Assembly: GCF_006542765.1 (NCBI RefSeq)
Contig: NZ_SKCD01000005.1
Span: forward strand, 64,255 to 128,254
Source: Paenibacillus luteus
GTDB taxonomy: Bacteria > Bacillota > Bacilli > Paenibacillales > Paenibacillaceae
Length of the DNA: 64,000 nt
Reading direction: 5' to 3'
The notes beneath the pieces are model-generated. The model did no database searches, was not told where the DNA came from, and saw only the letters and a program-made list of their open reading frames with translations. Within the stretch, counting starts at the first letter, position 1. The number at the start of each line of letters is the position of its first letter. This document shows positions 1-6,509 of the stretch, in pieces. The position numbers were made by a program, and so were the translations under genes.

Positions 1-2
1 CG

Positions 3-125
3 TTGCATCGCTATTTGGATAAAGTCATCCGTTGGAGCGAAATGGGGTTTACGCAAGTGCAGCATGTTTATGCCAAAGCAAAAAAGACAGCATATCTATG
101 CTGTCCAAATATCCCTCTATGTTAG
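3..125 (+). CDS. possible 3' end of an unidentified gene cut by the window edge
   Basis: An open frame enters from the left edge and stops with TAG at 123-125. Its 40 residues (for example LHRYLDKVIRWSEMGF) look protein-like, but I do not recognise a family. The last 13 or so codons run through a palindromic repeat (86..105), so the natural C-terminus may have been altered by that repeat, or the frame may be fortuitous. Only upstream sequence would settle whether it is a gene. Confidence 0.25.
   Translation: MHRYLDKVIRWSEMGFTQVQHVYAKAKKTAYLCCPNIPLC
81..125. repeat. diverged copy of the gerE-terminator palindrome
   Basis: An 8-bp inverted repeat with a 4-nt loop lies at 86-105 (GACAGCAT / ATGCTGTC), preceded by an A-run and followed by ctctatgttag. 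The same hairpin and flank occur at 2981-3002 and 3999-4020, where the latter is the gerE terminator. This copy has a shorter loop and diverged flanks. Confidence 0.65.
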
Positions 126-149
126 TTTGTTGGACAATGTGAATATATA

Positions 150-210
150 AAAAAAGGCGTTCAGAGGGATGCTTGCTCACACACAAGCAGAGCCATACCC
201 TAAACGCCTT
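150..210 (-). terminator. Rho-independent terminator after the nitroreductase gene
   Basis: AAGGCGTT (154-161) pairs with AACGCCTT (203-210), with an inner GCTTG/CAAGC stem at 171-175/184-188. On the minus strand the stem is followed by a U-run (A-run at 149-155). It lies just downstream of the stop of the minus-strand nitroreductase gene. Confidence 0.75.
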
Positions 211-219
211 AGCTTATTA

Positions 220-807
220 TTACTGCTGTTCCTCTCCGCCTGCATCCGAGACGTAAGTCAACCGTTCCCGTGCCGGTGTACGAGGCCGAGGCTTCGGAAT
301 CTTATCCTGATCAAAATAGCCTAGATGAAGCGTTCCGATAATTCTCTCACCTGGCTTCACGCCAGTAAGCCTGCAGAAATCGGGATCGAAATTATATTCA
401 TTTGTCTTCCACACGATGCCAATTCCCTGCTCCCAGGCCAACAGTTGTACGTTCTGAATTAGTGCTGAGCCTGCCCCCACAGCGTCTTCCCATTCCCTTT
501 GCCTTGGATCAGCCTCTATGACAACAAGCAGATGGGCCTGCATTCGCTCGCAATAATCAAGTTGAAGCTTTTGTTCCCATCGTTCACGTTCTTCCCTGGA
601 GAATGTATGCAGCACCGCATTTGCGAATTGCTTTCTTCCCGCTTCCATGAACAAAATAAATCTCCACGGCTCCTTGCGCGAATGCACGGGTGCCCATACA
701 GCTGCTTCCAACAAATCAATAACCGCTTCTTTGGTCAGCTTCTTTTCATTAAACTGACGAATGGTTCTTCTTTCTCGAATAAGCTTCTCTATTGCTGATA
801 TTTCCAT
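220..807 (-). CDS. nitroreductase-family FMN oxidoreductase
   Basis: 195-residue nitroreductase-fold protein, the usual length for the family. The N-terminal RRTIRQF segment is the typical FMN-contacting Arg/Ser-rich start, followed by a helix rich in WAP (AAVWAPVHSRKEPWRF), and GTLHLGY near the C-terminus is a family hallmark. Such enzymes use NAD(P)H to reduce nitro compounds, quinones or flavins in the cytoplasm; the substrate cannot be read from the sequence. The ATG follows GGAGGA at good distance. The gene sits 27 bp after the ferric-siderophore binding protein gene and before a strong terminator, so it is probably co-transcribed from the Fur-boxed promoter. That context suggests a possible role in reductive iron release, which is inference. 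Confidence 0.85.
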   Translation of the reverse strand: MEISAIEKLIRERRTIRQFNEKKLTKEAVIDLLEAAVWAPVHSRKEPWRFILFMEAGRKQFANAVLHTFSREERERWEQKLQLDYCERMQAHLLVVIEADPRQREWEDAVGAGSALIQNVQLLAWEQGIGIVWKTNEYNFDPDFCRLTGVKPGERIIGTLHLGYFDQDKIPKPRPRTPARERLTYVSDAGGEEQQ

Positions 808-834
808 ATCGATTGGTCCTCCCGTTGCATTCCC

Positions 835-1839
835 TTATTGGGTAAGCCAATTCACCGTTTCTTCAATAATTTTGCTTTGGCCGATTGGGCCTCCTGGTCC
901 TTGGAACCATAAACCGTAATCAGCCATATAAACATGGTTGTTCTTAACGGCTTTCAGGCTTTTCCACACTGCAGTTTTCTCAATTTCACTTACCTCTGCC
1001 CCATCCGATGATAAAAGGATAATATGGTCAGGATCAATGGACGGCAATGCTTCTAAAGAGATAACCTTCATTGATTCAGACGGATCAGGTATAGAAGCGG
1101 GAGGCTGAAGAGCTAGATCATCATAAAGAACCTCATAGTTCCGTTTGCTATAGTAACGGACTTCTTTGTCGGATAGGCGCAGGAACATGACCGTCTCGTC
1201 CCCGATCGCTTGCTTGATCTTATCACGGCCTTCTGCTGCCTGTTTCTCATAGTCTGCGATAACCTGCTTGGCTTGTTCCGTCTTCTCCAGCATTTCGCCC
1301 AGTTTAAGCAGACTCGTTTTCATACGAATGACGCCCTGCTCATCCTTCACTTTCTCCGCAAACAAGGTAGGCGCAATTTTATTTAAATTCTCGAAAGCGT
1401 CACCCATGAAATCCTGACCAACTATAAGGTCTGGTTCTGCTGCTAATATACTTTCGAAATTGGGCTCCACTTGCCAACCCAAATTTTCTTTGCCTTGTAA
1501 ACGATCAGACAGGTAAGTAGGAAATTCGTCGCTGCCCTCTCCATTGCTCGACGCCGCTTGTGGTACAATGCCAAGTGCAAGCAAATAATCAGTAGCGGCT
1601 GGGAATAAGGAAATAATATGCTGAGGCTCACCTTTAATAACGGTTTCTCCCCAGGCATGTTTAATTACTCGCTCCTGCACTGCTGGCTGCTCGCTTGGTT
1701 GTACAGAGGCAGTTGGTTTCGCTGTATTGTTCTGTCCATTCCCGTTTGCTGTCGTCGAATTCGGTGAGGATGAACAAGCAGACAATAGGAGTGTAAGACT
1801 AAGCAATAAAAGCATGGTGACGGATTGTTTCGATTTCAT
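835..1839 (-). CDS. ferric-siderophore ABC transporter substrate-binding lipoprotein (internal start)
   Basis: 334 residues if translated from the internal ATG at 1839. It opens with a lipoprotein signal (Lys-rich start, Leu-rich core, lipobox LLLSACSS with the lipidated Cys near residue 24) and a Ser/Thr/Asn-rich linker. A periplasmic-binding domain of the FeuA/FhuD type follows (HIISLFPAATDYLLALG, then EPDLIVGQ and a C-terminal lobe). Lipid anchoring would place it on the outer face of the membrane, passing ferric siderophore to a FecCD permease. No permease is adjacent; a FecCD pair with the same promoter/Fur arrangement is at 51529..53603. The AAAGGAG ribosome site is 14 nt from this ATG, a little far. 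Its own Fur-boxed promoter lies just upstream, within the AraC frame. Confidence 0.75.
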   Translation of the reverse strand: MKSKQSVTMLLLLSLTLLLSACSSSPNSTTANGNGQNNTAKPTASVQPSEQPAVQERVIKHAWGETVIKGEPQHIISLFPAATDYLLALGIVPQAASSNGEGSDEFPTYLSDRLQGKENLGWQVEPNFESILAAEPDLIVGQDFMGDAFENLNKIAPTLFAEKVKDEQGVIRMKTSLLKLGEMLEKTEQAKQVIADYEKQAAEGRDKIKQAIGDETVMFLRLSDKEVRYYSKRNYEVLYDDLALQPPASIPDPSESMKVISLEALPSIDPDHIILLSSDGAEVSEIEKTAVWKSLKAVKNNHVYMADYGLWFQGPGGPIGQSKIIEETVNWLTQ

Positions 1840-2820
1840 AGGTATGCGTAAATCTCCTTTTTGTATATATTGATAATGATTATCATCATTAATACGAATA
1901 TAACCGCGAAGTTTACGCCTGACAATGGATAATTCTGATTTTACCATAGCATTATCCTGACTCACTGGCAGACTGAGCACATTCCCTCTGAAACGGCCAG
2001 GAGACAAGCCTATATGCTTTTTGAATAAGCGATTGAAATAGATTACATCCGGGATGCCTATACCATCGGCTATTTGCTGTAGGGATGCTTCCGTATGCAG
2101 CAACAGATCCTTCGCTTTATTCAATCGAATCCAAGTTAAATAAGCGATTAGACTGCTCCCCGTCTCTTTCTTAAACATTCTCGACAGATGTCCTGCGCTG
2201 CAGTCCAGAAGCTCAGCCAATGAATCAACCATAATCGGCAGAGCGTAATGTTCATGAAGATACCGAATCGCTTGAGCAACCAGATTGGGCTTGGCGGTTA
2301 GAATGACTTGCGTGTTCAACTGCTTCATCAATTCGTTTATAAATTGATAGAATAGCGTTTTCACCTGAAATTTCGCCAGCGCATCCGTCTGACCCCAATA
2401 CTGATCTATTTTTTGGACTTTGTCGTATAAGCCGACGGGATGGCTAGGGGCAAAAGCATATTGAATATGAAATGGCAAATGCTGCTCTAACAGCGCCTGA
2501 AGCTCAAAACTGCTTGGCAAAGGCAAGTGTGCCCGGTAAAATATCAAATAATATTCAAAGCTGTCTTCCGCGAGGGTAATATCCAAACAGACTCCCTTGC
2601 CTCCATGCAAGATCTGCATCTTTTCAACCGCGTATGCGGTGCCGTCCAGCGTAACTGTCGCGCTGCCCCGTATCGTATATATAAACCCGCTGGCAGGCAT
2701 TCGATAGGCATTTACTTGTTCGCCAGCGTACAACACCGTGTGCCGTACATCCCATATTTTGATCGAAGCCAGATTCCAAAGCTTAACATGCTCGTCTACG
2801 TACATCGTTTCACCTTCCAC
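835..2820 (-). CDS. AraC-family regulator reading in frame into a ferric-siderophore binding lipoprotein
   Basis: One uninterrupted frame of 661 codons. Residues 1-150 form a cupin-like sensor region. Residues 185-285 are a double helix-turn-helix AraC domain ending in GLSPGRFRG. Residues 285-327 read as translated intergenic DNA. Residues 328-661 are a complete lipoprotein with a PF01497-type iron-siderophore binding fold. The first codon is GTG at 2820, but ATG at 2805 has the better site (GGAAGGTG, 5 nt). B. subtilis Btr (YbbB) is a known AraC/FeuA-like fusion, yet that protein has no internal export signal. Here a sigma-A-like promoter, a perfect Fur box and a lipobox lie at the junction, so two genes with a missing stop codon between them seem likelier than one fused cytoplasmic regulator. 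The regulator probably controls siderophore uptake. Confidence 0.75.
   Translation of the reverse strand: MEGETMYVDEHVKLWNLASIKIWDVRHTVLYAGEQVNAYRMPASGFIYTIRGSATVTLDGTAYAVEKMQILHGGKGVCLDITLAEDSFEYYLIFYRAHLPLPSSFELQALLEQHLPFHIQYAFAPSHPVGLYDKVQKIDQYWGQTDALAKFQVKTLFYQFINELMKQLNTQVILTAKPNLVAQAIRYLHEHYALPIMVDSLAELLDCSAGHLSRMFKKETGSSLIAYLTWIRLNKAKDLLLHTEASLQQIADGIGIPDVIYFNRLFKKHIGLSPGRFRGNVLSLPVSQDNAMVKSELSIVRRKLRGYIRINDDNHYQYIQKGDLRIPMKSKQSVTMLLLLSLTLLLSACSSSPNSTTANGNGQNNTAKPTASVQPSEQPAVQERVIKHAWGETVIKGEPQHIISLFPAATDYLLALGIVPQAASSNGEGSDEFPTYLSDRLQGKENLGWQVEPNFESILAAEPDLIVGQDFMGDAFENLNKIAPTLFAEKVKDEQGVIRMKTSLLKLGEMLEKTEQAKQVIADYEKQAAEGRDKIKQAIGDETVMFLRLSDKEVRYYSKRNYEVLYDDLALQPPASIPDPSESMKVISLEALPSIDPDHIILLSSDGAEVSEIEKTAVWKSLKAVKNNHVYMADYGLWFQGPGGPIGQSKIIEETVNWLTQ
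1871..1925 (-). promoter_or_regulatory. sigma-A-like promoter with perfect 7-1-7 Fur box
   Basis: On the minus strand TTGTCA (1925-1920), 17 nt, TATATT (1902-1897) is followed at once by TGATAATGATTATCA (1871-1885), an exact match to the Bacillus 7-1-7 Fur box. It is 32 bp upstream of the lipoprotein ATG at 1839 and lies entirely inside the open frame of the AraC regulator. It predicts iron-repressed transcription of the lipoprotein and nitroreductase genes. Confidence 0.85.
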
Positions 2821-2970
2821 AAACCTTTATGTATGAAAAAACTAGCAAGGAATGCTTGCCTCTGCTCTAATCCTATTTTATCGATAATCTTTCTCAACTA
2901 CAATATTGAACATGAATTGATTATATCAACAAGAATTACGCTCATCATTTTTAAAACTAATTCACGTTTC

Positions 2971-3016
2971 AAAAAAATAAGACAGCATATCGCTATGCTG
3001 TCCGATTATCTAGCTA
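2971..3016 (-). repeat. orphan copy of the gerE terminator
   Basis: A 46-bp block almost identical to 3989-4034: hairpin GACAGCATA/TATGCTGTC at 2981-3002 with an A-run at 2971-2977 (U-run on the minus strand) and the same gattatctagctat flank. Here no minus-strand gene ends into it; the genes alongside run on the plus strand. It is best read as the remnant 3' end of a duplicated gerE locus. Confidence 0.75.
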
Positions 3017-3072
3017 TTTTCCGCATAATAACAATACCCATACTCACTTCCAACACCTTTGAACGAGTATGC

Positions 3073-3078
3073 TATAAT
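3073..3078 (+). promoter_or_regulatory. -10 element of the two-gene cassette
   Basis: A consensus TATAAT lies 33 bp upstream of the ATG at 3111; the ribosome site GAGGTG is at 3099-3104. I see no good -35 hexamer at 16-18 nt, so the promoter assignment rests on the -10 element and position only. Confidence 0.4.
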
Positions 3079-3110
3079 AGACTAACTAAGATTCAAGCGA
3101 GGTGTAGCCG

Positions 3111-3371
3111 ATGAAATGGGACGAAATTACCGTTTTGCATCCGGGACGTTTTGTATTAGTGGAAGCAATCAAAGCAAGCTCCAATAATCGCGTGCGCCAA
3201 CTGGAGGACATGTCGGTCGTTCAAGACTACGACAACCCACAGGAAGCGTGGAACGGGTATAAGCGTTTGCACAAGTTGCATCCGACACGAGAGCTGTACG
3301 TATTTCATACCAGCCGAAGCGATGTTGAGGTTGTTGAAGAATTCTTCTCAGGGGTAAGGCAACGGACATGA
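3111..3371 (+). CDS. small protein of unknown function, partner of the retropepsin-like gene
   Basis: 86 residues, no signal peptide or membrane segment. The sequence (start MKWDEITVLHPGRFVLVEA, later YVFHTSRSDVEVVEEFF) is compact and soluble-looking. I do not recognise a named family. The ATG follows GAGGTG at 6 nt, and the stop overlaps the start of the next gene by 4 bp (ATGA), so the two are translationally coupled and probably work together. The pair occupies the DNA between a truncated gerE copy and an orphan gerE terminator, which suggests that it arrived as a small cassette. Confidence 0.8.
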   Translation: MKWDEITVLHPGRFVLVEAIKASSNNRVRQLEDMSVVQDYDNPQEAWNGYKRLHKLHPTRELYVFHTSRSDVEVVEEFFSGVRQRT

Positions 3372-3754
3372 AAATAAAACTCCGGCATGGCTTGCCTATC
3401 ATATCCTTAACTTTAACTCACAACAATCAATCGATTGTTTTACAAAATGTTCTATTTGATATGGGATGTGCTGCAACGGTTTTTGATACCGACGCACTTG
3501 CTACGATTGGCATTCATATTGACTTTATAAAAGGAAGAGCAAAGCGGATGTATGGGGTAGGGGGAACAAGCGAGATTTGCTATGAGCAGCAGATTCCTGG
3601 ACTTCAAATTGAACAAATTGTCTTGGACGATTTTCCTATTCAGCTCGGGTCTTTACAAGAACCTTATGGCTTTGATGGGATACTCGGTTTTGATTTTATG
3701 ATGAAAACCATGTGTAGAGTGGATTTCGAAACAATGAAAATTGAGTTTAATTAA
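3368..3754 (+). CDS. retropepsin-like aspartic protease family protein
   Basis: 128 residues with the layout of a single-lobe retropepsin-like domain: VLFDMGCAATVFD near residue 30 (family motif hydrophobic-hydrophobic-D-T/S-G-A/S), a glycine-rich flap region (YGVGGTSE), and GFDGILGFDFM near 110 matching the second hydrophobic-GxDxL motif. The catalytic Asp is present, but the usual Thr/Ser of DTG is Met (DMG), which could weaken activity. Such domains act as homodimers. There is no signal peptide, so it is probably cytoplasmic. It overlaps the preceding 86-residue gene by 4 bp; the substrate is unknown. Confidence 0.7.
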   Translation: MKIKLRHGLPIISLTLTHNNQSIVLQNVLFDMGCAATVFDTDALATIGIHIDFIKGRAKRMYGVGGTSEICYEQQIPGLQIEQIVLDDFPIQLGSLQEPYGFDGILGFDFMMKTMCRVDFETMKIEFN

Positions 3755-3786
3755 ACGCATCCCGCCGCTCATAGGTGTGTGTGTGT

Positions 3787-3948
3787 TTAAAAACACATAT
3801 CATTAGAAATATGGTTGCGGACGGTCTTCTCGCCGATGGATAGTTGTTCTGCAATATCTCTTGTCGTTTTATCCTGTACCAACAGCTCGAACACCTCGCG
3901 TTCACGATGCATCAATAAAAACTTGCTCCTATGCTTGCTACCCTTCAA
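3787..3948 (-). pseudogene. truncated duplicate of gerE
   Basis: The minus strand encodes a 53-codon frame with a TTG start that matches the first 49 or so codons of the intact gerE at 4037..4261 almost residue for residue, then departs (ISNDMCF and stop). DNA similarity runs from about 3802 to 3960, including part of the leader, but stops before the gerE ribosome site AAGGAGG. The fragment lacks the end of the recognition helix and the C-terminal dimerisation helix, so a functional regulator is unlikely. A short product that interferes with GerE cannot be ruled out. Confidence 0.8.
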
Positions 3949-3990
3949 TGTTTGTCACCATCGTCCAAATCGACGCTACCCTAAGAACAA

Positions 3991-4020
3991 AAAAATAAGA
4001 CAGCATATCGCTATGCTGTC
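3991..4020 (-). terminator. Rho-independent terminator of gerE
   Basis: Hairpin GACAGCATA/TATGCTGTC (3999-4020), 16 bp after the gerE stop. On the minus strand it is followed by TTATTTTT. It is the intact member of the three-copy palindrome family (81..125, 2971..3016). Confidence 0.8.
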
Positions 4021-4036
4021 CGATTATCTAGCTATG

Positions 4037-4261
4037 TTAGATTTGTAATTCACCAAGCTTGATAAGCTCGACAACCGCTTGTGAACGACCTTTTACGTTC
4101 AGCTTTTGCATGACATTAGAAATATGGTTGCGGACGGTCTTCTCGCTGATGAATAGTTGCTGTGCAATATCTCTTGTTGTCTTATCCTGTACCAACAGCT
4201 CGAATACCTCGCGTTCACGATGCGTCAATAAAAACTTGCTCTTATGGTCGCTACCCTTCAA
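4037..4261 (-). CDS. gerE: spore coat transcription regulator GerE
   Basis: 74 residues, the same length as B. subtilis GerE, consisting of a LuxR-type helix-turn-helix only. The segments REREVFELLVQDKTT, ISEKTVRNHISN and KGRSQAVVELIKLGEL are nearly those of the B. subtilis protein. GerE is a DNA-binding regulator active in the mother cell late in sporulation; with sigma-K RNA polymerase it activates or represses coat, crust and surface-glycan genes. The start is TTG behind AAGGAGG (11 nt). A full sigma-K consensus promoter lies upstream (4325..4352), as expected for gerE. Its place at the edge of a large glycan locus fits control of that locus. A truncated duplicate lies downstream. Confidence 0.95.
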   Translation of the reverse strand: MKGSDHKSKFLLTHREREVFELLVQDKTTRDIAQQLFISEKTVRNHISNVMQKLNVKGRSQAVVELIKLGELQI

Positions 4262-4324
4262 TGTTTGTCACCCCTCCTTGCGCGGGTTTTTATGGTTTAA
4301 CAAGGTTAAGGGATACAGTCAACT

Positions 4325-4352
4325 TATACTATGAAGGGGCGATACCATTGGT
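4325..4352 (-). promoter_or_regulatory. sigma-K-type promoter of gerE
   Basis: On the minus strand, AC (4352-4351), 17 nt, CATAGTATA (4333-4325) matches the sigma-K pattern AC-N16/17-CATAnnnTA at every fixed position. It lies about 65 nt upstream of the TTG start. Known biology (gerE is sigma-K dependent in B. subtilis) supports the reading. Confidence 0.75.
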
Positions 4353-4387
4353 GCTGTTACGCGGAGAAAATGGGCGCTGCCCACCGC

Positions 4388-5044
4388 TTACATCTTAGCG
4401 TGGATAATCAAGCGGTGGGTCGGGTTTACGATCGGGTCGCAGGTGATTAAAGTGAGCAGTTTGTCTTTGTTATTGTAATTAAGCACGGATACATCGGTTG
4501 GCTCTACAATCGAGACTTTATAAACCGTGTAGGTATACGTTTGGTCTTTCGTTTCCACCACGATTTTATCGCCAACGGCTACTTCGCCGAGACGGTTAAA
4601 CAGTCGGCCCTTAGCGCGCATCCGATGCCCAGCAATTGCGGCATTGCCTACCTCGCCGATCGCTGTCGTTTCCTTCAAATGGGCAGTGGCGGACTTCATG
4701 TTTTTCTGGGTCGCTCCCTCAACAACAGGCAGCTTAAGCTTTATTTTATCGATCTTTAAAGTAGCGATGGATGCAATCTTCTGCGCAACAGGAGCCGTAG
4801 TCGGCGCGTCTGTAGGTGTACTGACAACAGGCACATCCGTTGCTGCGGATTCCTCGTTAAACAGCTCTGTCAGCTGCTCATACTGCTGCTGAGCCTGCTG
4901 CTGGGCCGTTTCATCGAAGGTCGCATCTTCCCACTCCGCCATCAGCTTATCCTGCTGGCGGTTGTCATACCATTCGCTTGCTTTCGGATAAAGCAGAATA
5001 AGAAGGCCAATGACGACTAAGGTATAGGATAATATTCTCTTCAT
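4388..5044 (-). CDS. class D sortase
   Basis: 218-residue membrane-anchored transpeptidase that joins surface proteins to a nucleophile on the envelope. It has an N-terminal membrane helix (residues 4-20), a Gln/Thr/Pro-rich linker to about 90 and a sortase barrel with His140 in AGHR, Cys202 in TLITCDP and Arg211 in THRLIIHAK, the full catalytic triad. Its size and the ITCDP pattern fit class D, a class often tied to sporulation. It is the last gene of an operon with gtrA, a polyprenyl-phosphate transferase and a PMT-like enzyme (gaps of 15 bp or overlaps), which links anchoring with glycosylation. No LPxTG-type substrate was seen in the window. Confidence 0.88.
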   Translation of the reverse strand: MKRILSYTLVVIGLLILLYPKASEWYDNRQQDKLMAEWEDATFDETAQQQAQQQYEQLTELFNEESAATDVPVVSTPTDAPTTAPVAQKIASIATLKIDKIKLKLPVVEGATQKNMKSATAHLKETTAIGEVGNAAIAGHRMRAKGRLFNRLGEVAVGDKIVVETKDQTYTYTVYKVSIVEPTDVSVLNYNNKDKLLTLITCDPIVNPTHRLIIHAKM

Positions 5045-5059
5045 CTTTCCCGCCTTCCG

Positions 5060-5500
5060 CTAACTGCTCCCTGTCTGCGGCCTTTTCCCTGTAAACACCC
5101 ATTTTTTGCTTCCATAAAAATTCAGCGCAACGGTAATGACCGTTACAATAAGTTTGGAGACGAGCTCGCTCAGTCCCCACCACTCGGTGAACGCAGCGAG
5201 AAGAACAAGCGTAATGCCAAGCAATATCCCATTCCAAACGATAAACCTGACACCCGTCTTGAACTGCTGTGGCTTTGAATCCTTTAAGTCATTTTTGCCC
5301 TTACCAAAGGTATATCGGCTGTTCAACACAAAGCTGTTAATCATACCGGCGCCGTATGCGATAACCTGTGCTGCCAAATAATAAGTCCCGGCCCATACTA
5401 GAAACGTAAACATAAAAAAATCAATCGCCGTGTTGAGCAGCCCAACCAGATTAAAGGTTATAAATTGGATCAAGAGCTTTCTGTAGGAACCTTTAGACAT
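5060..5500 (-). CDS. GtrA-family membrane protein
   Basis: 146 residues with four predicted membrane helices, the GtrA/DPMS fold thought to move or present polyprenyl-phosphate sugars across the membrane. The motif FNLVGLLNTAIDFFMF at the start, NSRYTFGK mid-protein and FYGSKKWVF at the end are family features. The open frame extends upstream to 5623, but the ATG at 5500 is chosen because AAGGAG precedes it at a good distance and it overlaps the upstream stop by 8 bp (ATGTCTAA). It is coupled to the polyprenyl-phosphate glycosyltransferase, its usual partner, and followed by the sortase gene. Confidence 0.85.
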   Translation of the reverse strand: MSKGSYRKLLIQFITFNLVGLLNTAIDFFMFTFLVWAGTYYLAAQVIAYGAGMINSFVLNSRYTFGKGKNDLKDSKPQQFKTGVRFIVWNGILLGITLVLLAAFTEWWGLSELVSKLIVTVITVALNFYGSKKWVFTGKRPQTGSS

Positions 5501-6494
5501 ACTCCTTGATCCGATCCGAATCTTTGGAAGAATCTGTATGATTACCCTCAAGCTCCGAGAATCCTTGAACCTCCCGCACAATATAAAGCGGCCTGTTTTT
5601 GGATTCGTCATATATACGGCCAATATATTCGCCGATGATGCCCAGCAGGATAAGAATAATACCGTTGAATAGAAGATTCATTGCAACAATCGATGCCCAT
5701 CCCGCAATCGTGCTTCCCGTAAACAGCTTCTGGAAAATAACGACCAGTAAATAAAGGAAACTCGTCATCGACAGCGTAAAGCCAATGTACGTTGCGATCT
5801 TTAGCGGCTTGTAGGAGAAGGAAGTGATTCCGTCAATGGCAAAGGCGATCATTTTCTTAAGCGGATACTTGGTTTCGCCGGCGAAGCGCTCCTCGCGCTC
5901 ATATTCCACCATCGTCTGCCTGAATCCGATCCAGCTCACCAAGCCGCGCACGAAGCGGTTCTTCTCTTTCAAGCCGCGCAGCACGTCGCACACTTTCCGG
6001 TCAATGAGACGGAAATCTCCCGTATCGACGGGAATATCAACATTGGTCAGGCTGCGCAAGGTACGGTAAAACAGCTTGGCGGTCAGCTTCTTGAATACCG
6101 TCTCTCCCTTGCGCTTGAGCCGTTTTCCGTATACGACCTCATAGCCTTCCTTCCACTTCGCAATCATATCCAGAATCACCTCAGGCGGGTCCTGAAGGTC
6201 CGCGTCAATGACGACGATCGCATCGCCCTTGGCGTAATCCATCCCGGCGGAAATGGCAATTTGATGACCGAAATTACGAGAGAAATTCACAAGCCGGACG
6301 TTCGGATCAAAATCACAGATCATCGATATCAATTCTACTGTCCGGTCCTTGCTGCCATCATTGACAAATATAAGCTCATAGGGCTCATCGGCACTGTCCA
6401 TCACAAGCTTCAAACGCTCATACGTATGCTCGATAACCTCTTCTTCGTTGTACATGGGAACGATTACGCTGTATTTCACTGCCACTTGTTTCAT
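5493..6494 (-). CDS. polyprenyl-phosphate glycosyltransferase (GT2, GtrB/CsbB type)
   Basis: 333 residues. The cytoplasmic GT2 domain occupies residues 1-225 (SVIVPMYNEEEVI, FVNDGSKD, VVIDADLQDPP with the metal-binding DAD) and is followed by two C-terminal membrane helices (about 232-256 and 266-293). Enzymes of this type move a sugar from a nucleotide donor to undecaprenyl phosphate, supplying lipid-linked sugar to GT-C transferases outside. The gene starts 15 bp after the PMT-like gene and is coupled to gtrA, giving a complete donor-flip-transfer set. The sugar is unknown; GDP-mannose or a derivative is suggested by manC/gmd nearby. Confidence 0.88.
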   Translation of the reverse strand: MKQVAVKYSVIVPMYNEEEVIEHTYERLKLVMDSADEPYELIFVNDGSKDRTVELISMICDFDPNVRLVNFSRNFGHQIAISAGMDYAKGDAIVVIDADLQDPPEVILDMIAKWKEGYEVVYGKRLKRKGETVFKKLTAKLFYRTLRSLTNVDIPVDTGDFRLIDRKVCDVLRGLKEKNRFVRGLVSWIGFRQTMVEYEREERFAGETKYPLKKMIAFAIDGITSFSYKPLKIATYIGFTLSMTSFLYLLVVIFQKLFTGSTIAGWASIVAMNLLFNGIILILLGIIGEYIGRIYDESKNRPLYIVREVQGFSELEGNHTDSSKDSDRIKEYV

Positions 6495-6509
6495 CCGAAT
6501 GCCCCTTTC

